The notes under the pieces were generated by a model that did no database searches, was not told the DNA's origin, and saw only the letters and a program-made list of their open reading frames with translations. A stretch of DNA of 64,000 nucleotides from Nitrospira sp. Ga0074138 (GTDB taxonomy: Bacteria; Nitrospirota; Nitrospiria; Nitrospirales; Nitrospiraceae). Of the stretch, positions 7,782 to 16,040 are shown piece by piece (the first letter of the stretch is position 1; each line of letters opens with the position of its first letter). Location of the stretch: contig LNDU01000034.1 of assembly GCA_001464735.1 (NCBI GenBank), positions 1-64,000 of the forward strand, written 5' to 3'. The position numbers and the translations under genes were made by a program.

Positions 7782-8753
7782 ATGGCGTTTCCAATCCAGC
7801 GTCTCCGACGCCTGCGACAGCATGAATCGTTGCGTCGGATGGTACGTGAAACGATGCTGTCCCCGTCAGATTTTATCTATCCGCTGTTTGTGGTCGAGGG
7901 ACTGGATCGCCGTGAAGAGATTGCGTCGATGCCGGGCCAATTTCGGCTCTCCGTCGATCTCTTGGTCAAAGAGGCGGGAGAGATTCAGGCCTTAGGTATC
8001 CCAGCCATCATTCTATTCGGCATTCCGGCGCACAAAGATGCGCGCGGGAGCTCAGGATGGGATCCGAACGGCATTGTGCAGCGGGCCATCAGAGCCGTCA
8101 AACAACACGTACCGGGATTACTCGTGATCACGGATGTCTGTATCGACGAGTATACCGACCATGGACATTGCGGAATCGTCAAGGATGGAAAGATTCTTAA
8201 TGATGAAACGCTTGAGTGTCTCACGGTGATGGCACGCACGCATGCCGAAGCTGGAGCCGATATGGTCGCACCGTCGGATATGATGGATGGTCGTGTCGCT
8301 GCGATCAGACGCGAACTAGATCGCTCCGGGTTCTCTGATCTGCCGATTCTGGCCTATGCGGCTAAGTTTTCCTCTTGTTTCTATGCCCCGTTTCGAGATG
8401 CAGCCTTTTCCAGTCCTCAATTTGGTGACCGACAGTCCTATCAGATGGACCCGGCGAATGCGCGCGAAGCGCTTCGCGAGATCGAGCTCGATATCGAAGA
8501 AGGTGCCGATATCGTTATGGTCAAGCCGGCGCTGCCGTATCTGGACATCATTGCGCTAGCCCGTGCTCGAACGCTACTCCCTTTGGCGGCGTATCAGGTG
8601 AGCGGTGAGTACAGTATGATTAAGGCGGCAGCGAGGGCAGGGTGGCTCGATGAATCACGGGCTATGATGGAATCGCTGCTGGCGATCAAACGGGCGGGAG
8701 CGGATCTGATCCTGTCGTACTTTGCTAAAGACGCTGTCAAGCTGCTTCATTGA
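7782..8753 (+). CDS. hemB: Delta-aminolevulinic acid dehydratase (porphobilinogen synthase)
   Basis: HemB condenses two 5-aminolevulinate molecules into porphobilinogen. The 323-residue protein has both Schiff-base lysines, Lys195 ([17 protein letters not shown]) and Lys248 ([10 protein letters not shown]). The active-site metal motif reads [14 protein letters not shown] (residues 118-131). Zinc enzymes normally have three cysteines (CxC...C) and magnesium-type enzymes have Ala/Asp/Asp; here it is Cys120, Asp122, Cys130, a mixed set. The gene follows the CBS protein by 7 bp and precedes ribF by 6 bp. The assignment is firm, the metal requirement is open. Confidence 0.97.
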   Translation: MAFPIQRLRRLRQHESLRRMVRETMLSPSDFIYPLFVVEGLDRREEIASMPGQFRLSVDLLVKEAGEIQALGIPAIILFGIPAHKDARGSSGWDPNGIVQRAIRAVKQHVPGLLVITDVCIDEYTDHGHCGIVKDGKILNDETLECLTVMARTHAEAGADMVAPSDMMDGRVAAIRRELDRSGFSDLPILAYAAKFSSCFYAPFRDAAFSSPQFGDRQSYQMDPANAREALREIELDIEEGADIVMVKPALPYLDIIALARARTLLPLAAYQVSGEYSMIKAAARAGWLDESRAMMESLLAIKRAGADLILSYFAKDAVKLLH

Positions 8754-8759
8754 CCGACG

Positions 8760-9707
8760 ATGAAGGTGACCCGCGGATATTCGGACGAGGTCGTGCGGCC
8801 GTATCCGGTGGGGACCATCGGGAATTTCGATGGGCATCATCTCGGCCATCATGCGCTCTTGAAACGGGTGGTTGAGACGGCTCGTTGTGCCGGGGGAACC
8901 GCTGTCGTCCTGACGTTCGATCCTCACCCGGTGAAAATTCTTGCGCCTCACGTTGATCTGCGGTTCCTGACGAGTGCGGAAGAAAAACGTGCTCGTTTCG
9001 AACAAGCGGGAATCGATGAAGTGGTCTCCCTGGAGTTCACGCAAGCCTTTGCTGCATTCTCTCCAGAGATATTCGCTGAGCAGGTTCTTTCCAAGGGACT
9101 TGGGCTGAAAGAGGTGTTTGTCGGACAACATTTTGCCTTTGGCCACAAGCGAGTAGGGAAGATCGATGATTTGATTGCGCTCGGCAAGCAATTCGGTTTT
9201 GTTGTCCATGCGACTCCTCCGGTGATGATCGATGGAGGAGTGGTCAGCTCGACGAGAATCAGGCAGCTCATCAACGCCGGACATGTCGATCAAGCGGCTG
9301 TTTTACTCGGCCGACACTATGCGCTGAGCGGAGTCGTAGCTCCGGGCGAGGGGAGGGGGCGAAGGCTTGGATATCCGACGGCGAACCTTCGGCTGCCTCC
9401 AGACCGTGTGACTCCGGCTGATGGGATTTATGCTTCCGTCACGATCCTGAATCGGGTGCGGTATGATTCCGTCGCCTATATCGGTACGAGACCCACCTTT
9501 GATGGTGGTGAGCGGGGATTGGAAGTTTCCATTCTTGATGGGACCCACGAGCTGTATGGACGCACGCTCTCGGTTGAGTTTATCGGTCGTATCCGATGCG
9601 ACGCACAGTTTAATAGTGGAGAAGCGTTGAGCCGACAGATCGCGTCCGACGCGGATTCTGCGAGGGGTATCCTCCGTCGATATCATGAAACAATCGGAAA
9701 GCGATGA
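8760..9707 (+). CDS. ribF: Bifunctional riboflavin kinase / FAD synthetase
   Basis: RibF makes FMN and then FAD from riboflavin. Residues 15-180 form the FMN adenylyltransferase domain with GNFDGHHLGHHALL (HxxH-type nucleotide site; the usual V in GVHLGH is H), TFDPHP, and SSTRIRQLI. Residues 185-310 form the riboflavin kinase domain with GEGRGRRLGYPTANL and a DGIYAS motif. The length of 315 residues is typical. It begins 6 bp after hemB. Its 3' end overlaps a possible early tilS start by 23 bp. Confidence 0.95.
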   Translation: MKVTRGYSDEVVRPYPVGTIGNFDGHHLGHHALLKRVVETARCAGGTAVVLTFDPHPVKILAPHVDLRFLTSAEEKRARFEQAGIDEVVSLEFTQAFAAFSPEIFAEQVLSKGLGLKEVFVGQHFAFGHKRVGKIDDLIALGKQFGFVVHATPPVMIDGGVVSSTRIRQLINAGHVDQAAVLLGRHYALSGVVAPGEGRGRRLGYPTANLRLPPDRVTPADGIYASVTILNRVRYDSVAYIGTRPTFDGGERGLEVSILDGTHELYGRTLSVEFIGRIRCDAQFNSGEALSRQIASDADSARGILRRYHETIGKR

Positions 9708-9744
9708 ATCATTGAACCTGGTCTTGAGCAGATCTATCAATACA

Positions 9745-11160
9745 ATGGCCTGGCTTCCGCTAGTGCATCGGGTGGTTCGAACGATTCAGTCCAGAAACCT
9801 TTTTCACCACGGACAGCATATAGTGGTCGCTATCTCGGGTGGCCCTGACTCCGTCGCATTGTTATCGATCCTATCTCATCTCCGGTCAAGTTGGGCGCTG
9901 ACCTTGTCAGCCGTTCATTGTAACTATGGATTGCGAGGGGCTGAGTCCGAGGGGGACCAACAATTTGTAGAGGCGTTTTGCCAAGAGCTAGGAGTTTCTC
10001 TCCATGTTCGACGGGTTGGATTACAGACCGAAGGGCGCAGGGCATCCTTGCAGGCTGTGGCCCGTGACCTCCGCTATCGGGTGATGCAGGAGATTGCTGA
10101 GCAATATGGGGCCGATCGCATTGCCGTGGGCCATACGGCAAACGACCAAGCGGAGACCGTCGTGCTTTGGATGCTTCGTGGTGCGGGACTGACTGGTCTG
10201 TCCGGCATGCCAGCGTTCCGGGATCACAATGTGATTCGGCCTTTGTATGAGACGACGCGGCAGGAGATTCTGGCGTATCTTCGCAAGGCGGGCTTGTCGT
10301 TTCGTGAGGACTCCAGCAATTTCAAGCCGCATTACCTGCGGAACCGAGTGAGGAGGGAGGTGATTCCTATTCTGACTCAGCTGGTTCCATCGAGCGTCGA
10401 TGCGCTCTGTAGGCTCGCAGAGATCTGTAGGGAAGACGATCGCTATTTGGATCAGCAGAGTACCGCCCTCTCTGCTTCTGCTGTGGAACGAGAATCCGAC
10501 GGAGGCTGGACGATCGATCGGGTATATTTTTTGGAACTTCCAGTGTCCCTTCAACGGCGTTGTATTCGAGACCTCTTTCGGCAGGCTGATGACCAATTTC
10601 GCTCCCCCAGTCTCCGAACGGTTGATCGCATCATTCGCCTGGCCTCAAAGAGGGAATCTGGTTCAAGTCTCGATGTGAAGGGTGGGCACGTTGTTGTCAG
10701 TGATCGCCATCTACAGTTTGTTTCGTTTCAAGCACGAGCGATCTCCCCTGCTGGACAACCGCACGGCAGCTGTCAGGAATTCTTATCTGTGCCTGGAGAG
10801 ATCCTATGGTCTGGAACGGGGCAACGACTTCAGGTACAACAGCAGGCATGTGGACTGCTGTGTGCTCCTCTTGGAACAGGTCGGATTCTGGTGGATGCCG
10901 ATCAGGTGTCTCAGCCACTGATGGTACGGAATTGGTTGCCGGGAGATCGATTTCATCCCTCTGGCATGGGAGGACAGTCAAAGAAGCTCCAGGATTTTTT
11001 TATGGATCTGAAGATACCGATTGCAGTCCGATCGCGCATTCCCCTGGTGGTGGCTCCCGAGGGAATCCTGTGGGTCGTTGGCTATCGACAGGATGAACGC
11101 TGGGTGTCCACTGCTACCACGAAACGCTGTCTGGTCTTCACTTGCGAAGATCTAGCGTGA
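9745..11160 (+). CDS. tilS: tRNA(Ile)-lysidine synthase
   Basis: TilS modifies C34 of tRNA-Ile(CAU) to lysidine so that it reads AUA. The PP-loop ATPase motif SGGPDS is at residues 31-36 and is followed by LSAVHCNYGLRGAESEGD and GHTANDQAETV, the characteristic N-terminal domain. The C-terminal half contains the substrate-binding domain and the small TilS-C domain with LPGDRFHPSGMGGQSKKLQDFFMD. I chose ATG 9745, which gives the family-typical spacing to SGGPDS. An in-frame ATG at 9685 inside ribF is possible. Length 471 residues. Confidence 0.95.
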   Translation: MAWLPLVHRVVRTIQSRNLFHHGQHIVVAISGGPDSVALLSILSHLRSSWALTLSAVHCNYGLRGAESEGDQQFVEAFCQELGVSLHVRRVGLQTEGRRASLQAVARDLRYRVMQEIAEQYGADRIAVGHTANDQAETVVLWMLRGAGLTGLSGMPAFRDHNVIRPLYETTRQEILAYLRKAGLSFREDSSNFKPHYLRNRVRREVIPILTQLVPSSVDALCRLAEICREDDRYLDQQSTALSASAVERESDGGWTIDRVYFLELPVSLQRRCIRDLFRQADDQFRSPSLRTVDRIIRLASKRESGSSLDVKGGHVVVSDRHLQFVSFQARAISPAGQPHGSCQEFLSVPGEILWSGTGQRLQVQQQACGLLCAPLGTGRILVDADQVSQPLMVRNWLPGDRFHPSGMGGQSKKLQDFFMDLKIPIAVRSRIPLVVAPEGILWVVGYRQDERWVSTATTKRCLVFTCEDLA

Positions 11161-11179
11161 ACGGAAGGAATTGAGTCAG

Positions 11180-11722
11180 ATGGAACGTATGTTTGGACGT
11201 CCGATTGTTACCCAGGAGCAGATGCGAAGCCGCATCCGTGAGCTGGGACGACAAATCAGCGCCGACTATGCCGGCAAGGACCTTGTGCTTGTCGGTGTGC
11301 TCAAAGGGGCCTATGCCTTTTTTGCCGATTTGGCACGCGCGATTCGAATTTCAGTGCAGGTCGATTTCATCATCGTGACGAGCTACGGAACGCAAGCGAA
11401 GACGTCTGGGAAGGTCAAGCTCGTGACCGAGCTGACCGAAAAGATCAAGAATAGAGATGTGCTACTAGTTGAGGATATCGTCGATTCGGGATTGACGGTT
11501 CAATATCTTACCAAGGCGTTGGCCAAGCAGAAACCGAGAAGCATTAAGGTCTGCACCTTGCTGAGTAAGCCAGAACGCCGCGTCGTTGATGTCCCGTTGC
11601 AGTATATTGGGTTCAGAATTCCGGACCAGTACGTCGTGGGATATGGACTTGATTACCAACAACAGTACCGGAACCTTCCATACCTCGCCGTTCTCGACCA
11701 GCTGAACCAGCAAGAGGAGTAG
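11180..11722 (+). CDS. hpt: Hypoxanthine phosphoribosyltransferase
   Basis: Hpt salvages hypoxanthine or guanine with PRPP to form IMP or GMP. The 180-residue protein shows the type I PRTase fold: VGVLKGAYAFFADL (PPi loop), DFIIVTSYG, and the PRPP-binding loop VEDIVDSGLT at 97-106. ATG 11180 is preferred because GGAAGGA lies about ten bases upstream; a TTG at 11171 is too close to it. tilS-hpt-ftsH order is common across bacteria, including Bacillus. It ends 99 bp before the ftsH start. Confidence 0.95.
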   Translation: MERMFGRPIVTQEQMRSRIRELGRQISADYAGKDLVLVGVLKGAYAFFADLARAIRISVQVDFIIVTSYGTQAKTSGKVKLVTELTEKIKNRDVLLVEDIVDSGLTVQYLTKALAKQKPRSIKVCTLLSKPERRVVDVPLQYIGFRIPDQYVVGYGLDYQQQYRNLPYLAVLDQLNQQEE

Positions 11723-11739
11723 AGTTTTCTCACGAGCTG

Positions 11740-11769
11740 TTGGCAATTTGCGTAAGGCTATGGTAACAT
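11740..11769 (+). promoter_or_regulatory. Candidate promoter for ftsH
   Basis: TTGGCA (11740-11745, 5/6) and TAACAT (11764-11769) are separated by 18 bp in the gap between hpt and ftsH. A transcript would start about 45 nt before the ftsH ATG. It would allow ftsH-folP-glmM-comEC to be expressed separately from the heme operon. Confidence 0.4.
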
Positions 11770-11821
11770 CACCTCGGTTTCTACATACGTGGCCTCCAAT
11801 GCTGTTGCGAAGGAGAACTGG

Positions 11822-13633
11822 ATGAATTCCCGGGTCAAGAACCTGCTTTTCTGGGTGGTGGTCGGCTTGTTCATGATTCTCCTGTTCAATCTGTTTAGTG
11901 TGCCGACTCACGCGCCTGAAGAAGAAGTAATATTTAGCGATTTTATGGCAAAGCTCGACAAGGGTGATTTTGAAAAAGTCATCATCAAGGGTAATCACAT
12001 CAGCGGGGTCCTGAAGGACAAAACTCGTATCCGTACCTATTCAGCTGACTACCCTGAGTTTGTGAAAGTCCTTCGTGAGAAAGATGTTCAGATTGAGGTG
12101 AAACCACCGGATGAGAGTCCGTGGTATATCACGTTCCTCGTTACGTGGGGACCATTTATTCTGTTCCTTGGTCTCTGGTTTTTCCTGATGCGTCAAATGC
12201 AAATTGGGGGAAACAAGGCTCTGTCATTCGGAAAGAGTCGCGCCCGCATGCTGACGGAAGAACGAAAGAAGATCACATTTTCAGACGTCGCTGGCGTTGA
12301 TGAGGCAAAAGAGGAAGTTCTTGAAATCATTGAGTTCCTGAAAGATCCTCGTAAATTTCAGAAGCTTGGTGGGCGCATACCGAAGGGTGTGCTGGTCGTC
12401 GGCCCTCCAGGAACAGGAAAGACCCTACTTGCAAAGGCAATAGCCGGAGAAGCCGGAGTGCCGTTCTTCAGCATTAGCGGATCTGATTTCGTAGAGATGT
12501 TTGTGGGCGTCGGCGCTTCGCGGGTCAGGGATTTGTTTGAACAAGGGAAGAAGCACGCCCCCTGTATTATTTTTATCGATGAGATTGATGCGGTCGGCCG
12601 TTTACGGGGCGCAGGCCTTGGCGGTGGGCATGATGAACGGGAACAAACGCTCAATCAGTTGCTCGTGGAAATGGATGGCTTCGACACAACAGAGGGAGTC
12701 ATTTTGGTCGCAGCGACCAATCGCCCTGATGTACTCGACCCGGCCTTGCTGAGACCTGGACGCTTTGACCGGCAGGTGGTGGTCAATCGCCCGGACCTCA
12801 AAGGCCGGTCGGAAATCTTGAAGGTCCATACGAAGAAAGTTCCTGTCGCCACGAATGTCGAATTGGAAAAAATTGCTAGAGGAACTCCTGGATTTTCAGG
12901 CGCTGATCTGGAAAACCTCGTGAATGAAGCGGCACTATGGGCGGCTCGCCAGAACAAGAAGGAAGTCGAAAACATAGACTTCGAGATGGCAAAAGACAAG
13001 GTGATGATGGGGGCCGAACGGAAGAGTATGATTCTCACCGATGAGGAAAAGAGGATTACTGCCTACCACGAAGCCGGCCACGCCTTGATGGCGAAGCTCT
13101 TACCAGGGACGGACCCTGTTCACAAGGTAACGATTATTCCCAGAGGACGCGCTTTGGGCGTGACAATGCAACTGCCGACAGATGATCGGCACAACTACTC
13201 AAAGGAGTTTCTGTACAATACCTTGGCGATTCTTATGGGTGGACGTGTCGCTGAAGAGCTCGTCTTCAAACATGTCACAACCGGAGCCGGTAATGATCTG
13301 GAACGTGCGACGGATCTTGCCCGCAAGATGGTATGCGAGTGGGGTATGAGCGAGAAGTTGGGGCCTTTGACCTTTGGCCAAAAAGAAGATTCAGTGTTTC
13401 TCGGGCGAGACTTTGCTACGAAGCGGGATGTCAGTGATCAGGTGGCGCTTGAAATCGACCTTGAGATCAAGCGCTTCGTCACGGAAAATTATGAACGTGC
13501 GAAACGTGTACTGACTGAACAGATGACGAGTCTCAAAGCGTTGGCGGAGGCATTACTTGAAAAAGAAGTGCTCGACGCACCGGAAATTGATCAGATTCTG
13601 TTGCAATCCTCCTCTCAAACAGTTCCAGCCTAA
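11822..13633 (+). CDS. ftsH: ATP-dependent zinc metalloprotease FtsH
   Basis: FtsH is a membrane-anchored AAA+ protease that degrades misfolded membrane proteins and short-lived regulators. The 603-residue protein has two N-terminal membrane segments (about 7-27 and 103-123) around a small periplasmic domain. The AAA module follows with Walker A GPPGTGKT at 194-201, Walker B IIFIDEID, and the second region of homology RPGRFDRQ. The zinc motif HEAGH is at 416-420. ATG 11822 is chosen over GTG 11789 because GAAGGAG (11809-11815) precedes it at good spacing. It looks complete. Confidence 0.97.
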   Translation: MNSRVKNLLFWVVVGLFMILLFNLFSVPTHAPEEEVIFSDFMAKLDKGDFEKVIIKGNHISGVLKDKTRIRTYSADYPEFVKVLREKDVQIEVKPPDESPWYITFLVTWGPFILFLGLWFFLMRQMQIGGNKALSFGKSRARMLTEERKKITFSDVAGVDEAKEEVLEIIEFLKDPRKFQKLGGRIPKGVLVVGPPGTGKTLLAKAIAGEAGVPFFSISGSDFVEMFVGVGASRVRDLFEQGKKHAPCIIFIDEIDAVGRLRGAGLGGGHDEREQTLNQLLVEMDGFDTTEGVILVAATNRPDVLDPALLRPGRFDRQVVVNRPDLKGRSEILKVHTKKVPVATNVELEKIARGTPGFSGADLENLVNEAALWAARQNKKEVENIDFEMAKDKVMMGAERKSMILTDEEKRITAYHEAGHALMAKLLPGTDPVHKVTIIPRGRALGVTMQLPTDDRHNYSKEFLYNTLAILMGGRVAEELVFKHVTTGAGNDLERATDLARKMVCEWGMSEKLGPLTFGQKEDSVFLGRDFATKRDVSDQVALEIDLEIKRFVTENYERAKRVLTEQMTSLKALAEALLEKEVLDAPEIDQILLQSSSQTVPA

Positions 13634-13638
13634 GTATT

Positions 13639-13664
13639 GTGCCAACGCTCGTTTGCGTTGGCAC
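13639..13664. terminator. 10-bp perfect hairpin after ftsH
   Basis: GTGCCAACGC (13639-13648) and GCGTTGGCAC (13655-13664) form a perfect stem with a 6-nt loop, three bases after the ftsH stop. No T-run follows (CGTTGCCCC), so termination efficiency is doubtful. It may act as an mRNA 3'-end stabiliser between ftsH and folP. Confidence 0.5.
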
Positions 13665-13764
13665 CGTTGCCCCTGTAGTGCTGTAGGTATGGTCTGCACT
13701 TTGTCTGATTCCTCCACGGGAACTGGAATGACGGTTTGCAGGTTCCTTTCGTTGGTGGAATAGC

Positions 13765-14664
13765 TTGGATCCAGTCTCACCTCAAGCCCTCACAAGGCAA
13801 CAGTGGTTCTCTGCTAAAGGGCGAGAAATTCATTGCAAACGGCGTCCACTTGTTATGGGCATCGTGAATGTCACGACTGATTCTTTCTATGATGGTGGGC
13901 GATATGTTGAGTCCGAACGAGCCATTGCCCATGCGTTGGAACTTGTTGAGCAGGGGGCGGATATCATCGATGTCGGGGGAGAGTCCACTCGGCCAGGCGC
14001 TTGTTCCGTTAGTGAGCAGGATGAACTGGCTCACGTTATCCCGGTAGTGAAGGGTCTGGTCCATCGTGTGTCGGTTCCAATTTCGATCGATACCAGCAAG
14101 TCGCGAGTCGCTGAAGCCGCCCTGGGTTGTGGAGCGTCGATCATCAACGACGTGAGCGCGCTGCGGCAAGATCCTGCCATGGCGTCGGTCATTGCCCGGT
14201 TCGATGCAGGAGTTGTTTTGATGCACATGCAAGGGACTCCGCAAACCATGCAACAATCACCACAGTATTCCGACGTGGTCGGCGAGGTGGTGCGGTTTCT
14301 TGATGAACGTGTGCAAATGGCTCTCCGTGCAGGGATTGCCGGAACGAACATCGTGCTTGATCCAGGCTTTGGTTTTGGTAAGCTGGTGAATCATAACCTT
14401 GACCTTCTTGATGGGTTATCTGCTATCTCGGCATTGAACCGCCCCGTATTGGTTGGTCTGTCGCGAAAGGCGTTTATTGGGAACTTGGTTGGACGGTCTG
14501 TTGAACATCGAGAATGGGGAACCGCAGCGGCGGTGGCACTGGCAGTTGATCGCGGAGCTCACATTCTGCGTGTCCATGATGTTGCCATGATGATTGATGT
14601 AGTTAAGATGGCTGCCGCGTTGAATCCACGCTGGTCGTCTCGCCGGGAGGAGCATGATGCGTAA
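13765..14664 (+). CDS. folP: Dihydropteroate synthase
   Basis: FolP joins p-aminobenzoate to dihydropterin pyrophosphate in folate synthesis. The 299-residue TIM barrel contains [26 protein letters not shown] and, near the C-terminus, [11 protein letters not shown]. The usual Pro in NVTPDSF is Thr here. The only suitable start is a TTG at 13765, since the first in-frame ATG lies inside the conserved strand. A weak GGTGGA precedes it. The end overlaps the glmM start, so the pair is probably translationally coupled, as in many ftsH-folP-glmM clusters. Confidence 0.94.
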   Translation: MDPVSPQALTRQQWFSAKGREIHCKRRPLVMGIVNVTTDSFYDGGRYVESERAIAHALELVEQGADIIDVGGESTRPGACSVSEQDELAHVIPVVKGLVHRVSVPISIDTSKSRVAEAALGCGASIINDVSALRQDPAMASVIARFDAGVVLMHMQGTPQTMQQSPQYSDVVGEVVRFLDERVQMALRAGIAGTNIVLDPGFGFGKLVNHNLDLLDGLSAISALNRPVLVGLSRKAFIGNLVGRSVEHREWGTAAAVALAVDRGAHILRVHDVAMMIDVVKMAAALNPRWSSRREEHDA

Positions 14665-16006
14665 ATTGTTCGGAACGGATGGCGTCCGAGGTGTCGCCAA
14701 TCTCGATCCCATGACCAGTGAAATGGCGATGCAGCTTGGACGAGCCGCCGCACATATTTTTATGCGACGAGCGGGCCGCCATCAGATTGTTATTGGTAAA
14801 GACACTCGTATTTCCGGGTATATGCTTGAATCTGCGTTGATGGCAGGTATCTGTTCGATGGGGGTGGATGTGCTGCTAGTCGGGCCGATGCCCACGCCGG
14901 CGATCGCGTTCTTGACCAGGAGTCTACGGGCTGATGCAGGGGTGGTCATTTCGGCGTCACACAATCCTTACCAGGACAATGGAATTAAATTCTTTTCAAA
15001 CGACGGATTTAAGCTCCCAGACGATGTGGAAGCGCGGATTGAAGAACTGATCGTGTCGGATGAGATCAGCCATCTTCGTCCGACGGCAGACCTCATCGGC
15101 AAAGCCTACCGTATCGACGATGCAGAGGGGCGCTATATTGAATTTGCAAAGCGGTCGTTACCCAAGGACTTGGATTTCCAGGGTATCAAGCTTGTCGTCG
15201 ATTGCGCGAATGGTGCGGCATACAAGGTAGCTCCGACGGTCCTCAGAGAATTGGGAGCTACGGTTCAAGTCATCGCCAATAAACCGGACGGGATGAATAT
15301 CAACGCTGGGTGTGGCGCCGTTCATCCTGAGCTTCTTCAGGAGGAAGTGCTCCGCCACAAAGCCGATCTCGGAATTGCCTTGGATGGCGACGCCGATCGA
15401 GCAGTATTTGTCTGCGAGCAAGGCAAGATTATCGATGGAGACCATGTCATGGCTGCTTTGGGCCTGGATCTCCATCGAAACGGACTCCTATCCAAGCAGA
15501 CCTTGGTCGGAACCGTGATGAGCAACTTTGGACTGGAGCTATCGATGTCAAAAGCGGGCGTCAAGCTGATTCGGACGCCAGTCGGGGATCGATATCTGCT
15601 CGAACGAATGTTGGCGGAGGGCTATAATTTCGGAGGAGAGCAATCGGGACATTTCATATTCCTTGACCATAACACGACAGGAGATGGTCTTATTTCAGCT
15701 CTGCAGATATTGTCATTGGTGAAGCGAACCAAGAAGTCGCTATCCGAGTTGGCTCAGGCGATGACGGCCGTACCGCAAGTGTTGGTGAATGTGCAGGTCA
15801 CGAAGAAGCCGCGATTGGAATCGATTCCCGACATTGATTGTGCCATGCAAGAGAGTGAACGTCGCTTGAACGGGTGTGGGCGAGTCCTCATCAGATATTC
15901 CGGGACAGAGCCGCTATTGCGGATTATGGTGGAAGGAGAACAGTCTACCATGGTCAAGGAAGTGGCTGAGGAGCTTGCCAGGGTCGTACGAAAGCATATC
16001 GGCTGA
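14657..16006 (+). CDS. glmM: Phosphoglucosamine mutase
   Basis: GlmM interconverts glucosamine-6-phosphate and glucosamine-1-phosphate for peptidoglycan and LPS precursor synthesis. The 449-residue protein opens with [12 protein letters not shown], has the phosphoserine loop ISASHNP (Ser101), the metal loop DGDADR, the sugar loop GGEQSGH, and the C-terminal [10 protein letters not shown] phosphate-binding loop. ATG 14657 is preferred to 14654 because the ribosome site GGGAGG (14645-14650) then has six-base spacing. It overlaps folP by eight bases. Confidence 0.97.
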   Translation: MRKLFGTDGVRGVANLDPMTSEMAMQLGRAAAHIFMRRAGRHQIVIGKDTRISGYMLESALMAGICSMGVDVLLVGPMPTPAIAFLTRSLRADAGVVISASHNPYQDNGIKFFSNDGFKLPDDVEARIEELIVSDEISHLRPTADLIGKAYRIDDAEGRYIEFAKRSLPKDLDFQGIKLVVDCANGAAYKVAPTVLRELGATVQVIANKPDGMNINAGCGAVHPELLQEEVLRHKADLGIALDGDADRAVFVCEQGKIIDGDHVMAALGLDLHRNGLLSKQTLVGTVMSNFGLELSMSKAGVKLIRTPVGDRYLLERMLAEGYNFGGEQSGHFIFLDHNTTGDGLISALQILSLVKRTKKSLSELAQAMTAVPQVLVNVQVTKKPRLESIPDIDCAMQESERRLNGCGRVLIRYSGTEPLLRIMVEGEQSTMVKEVAEELARVVRKHIG

Positions 16007-16040
16007 GTCTTCCCTCCTCCCCAGTACATGAGGGAAACTC

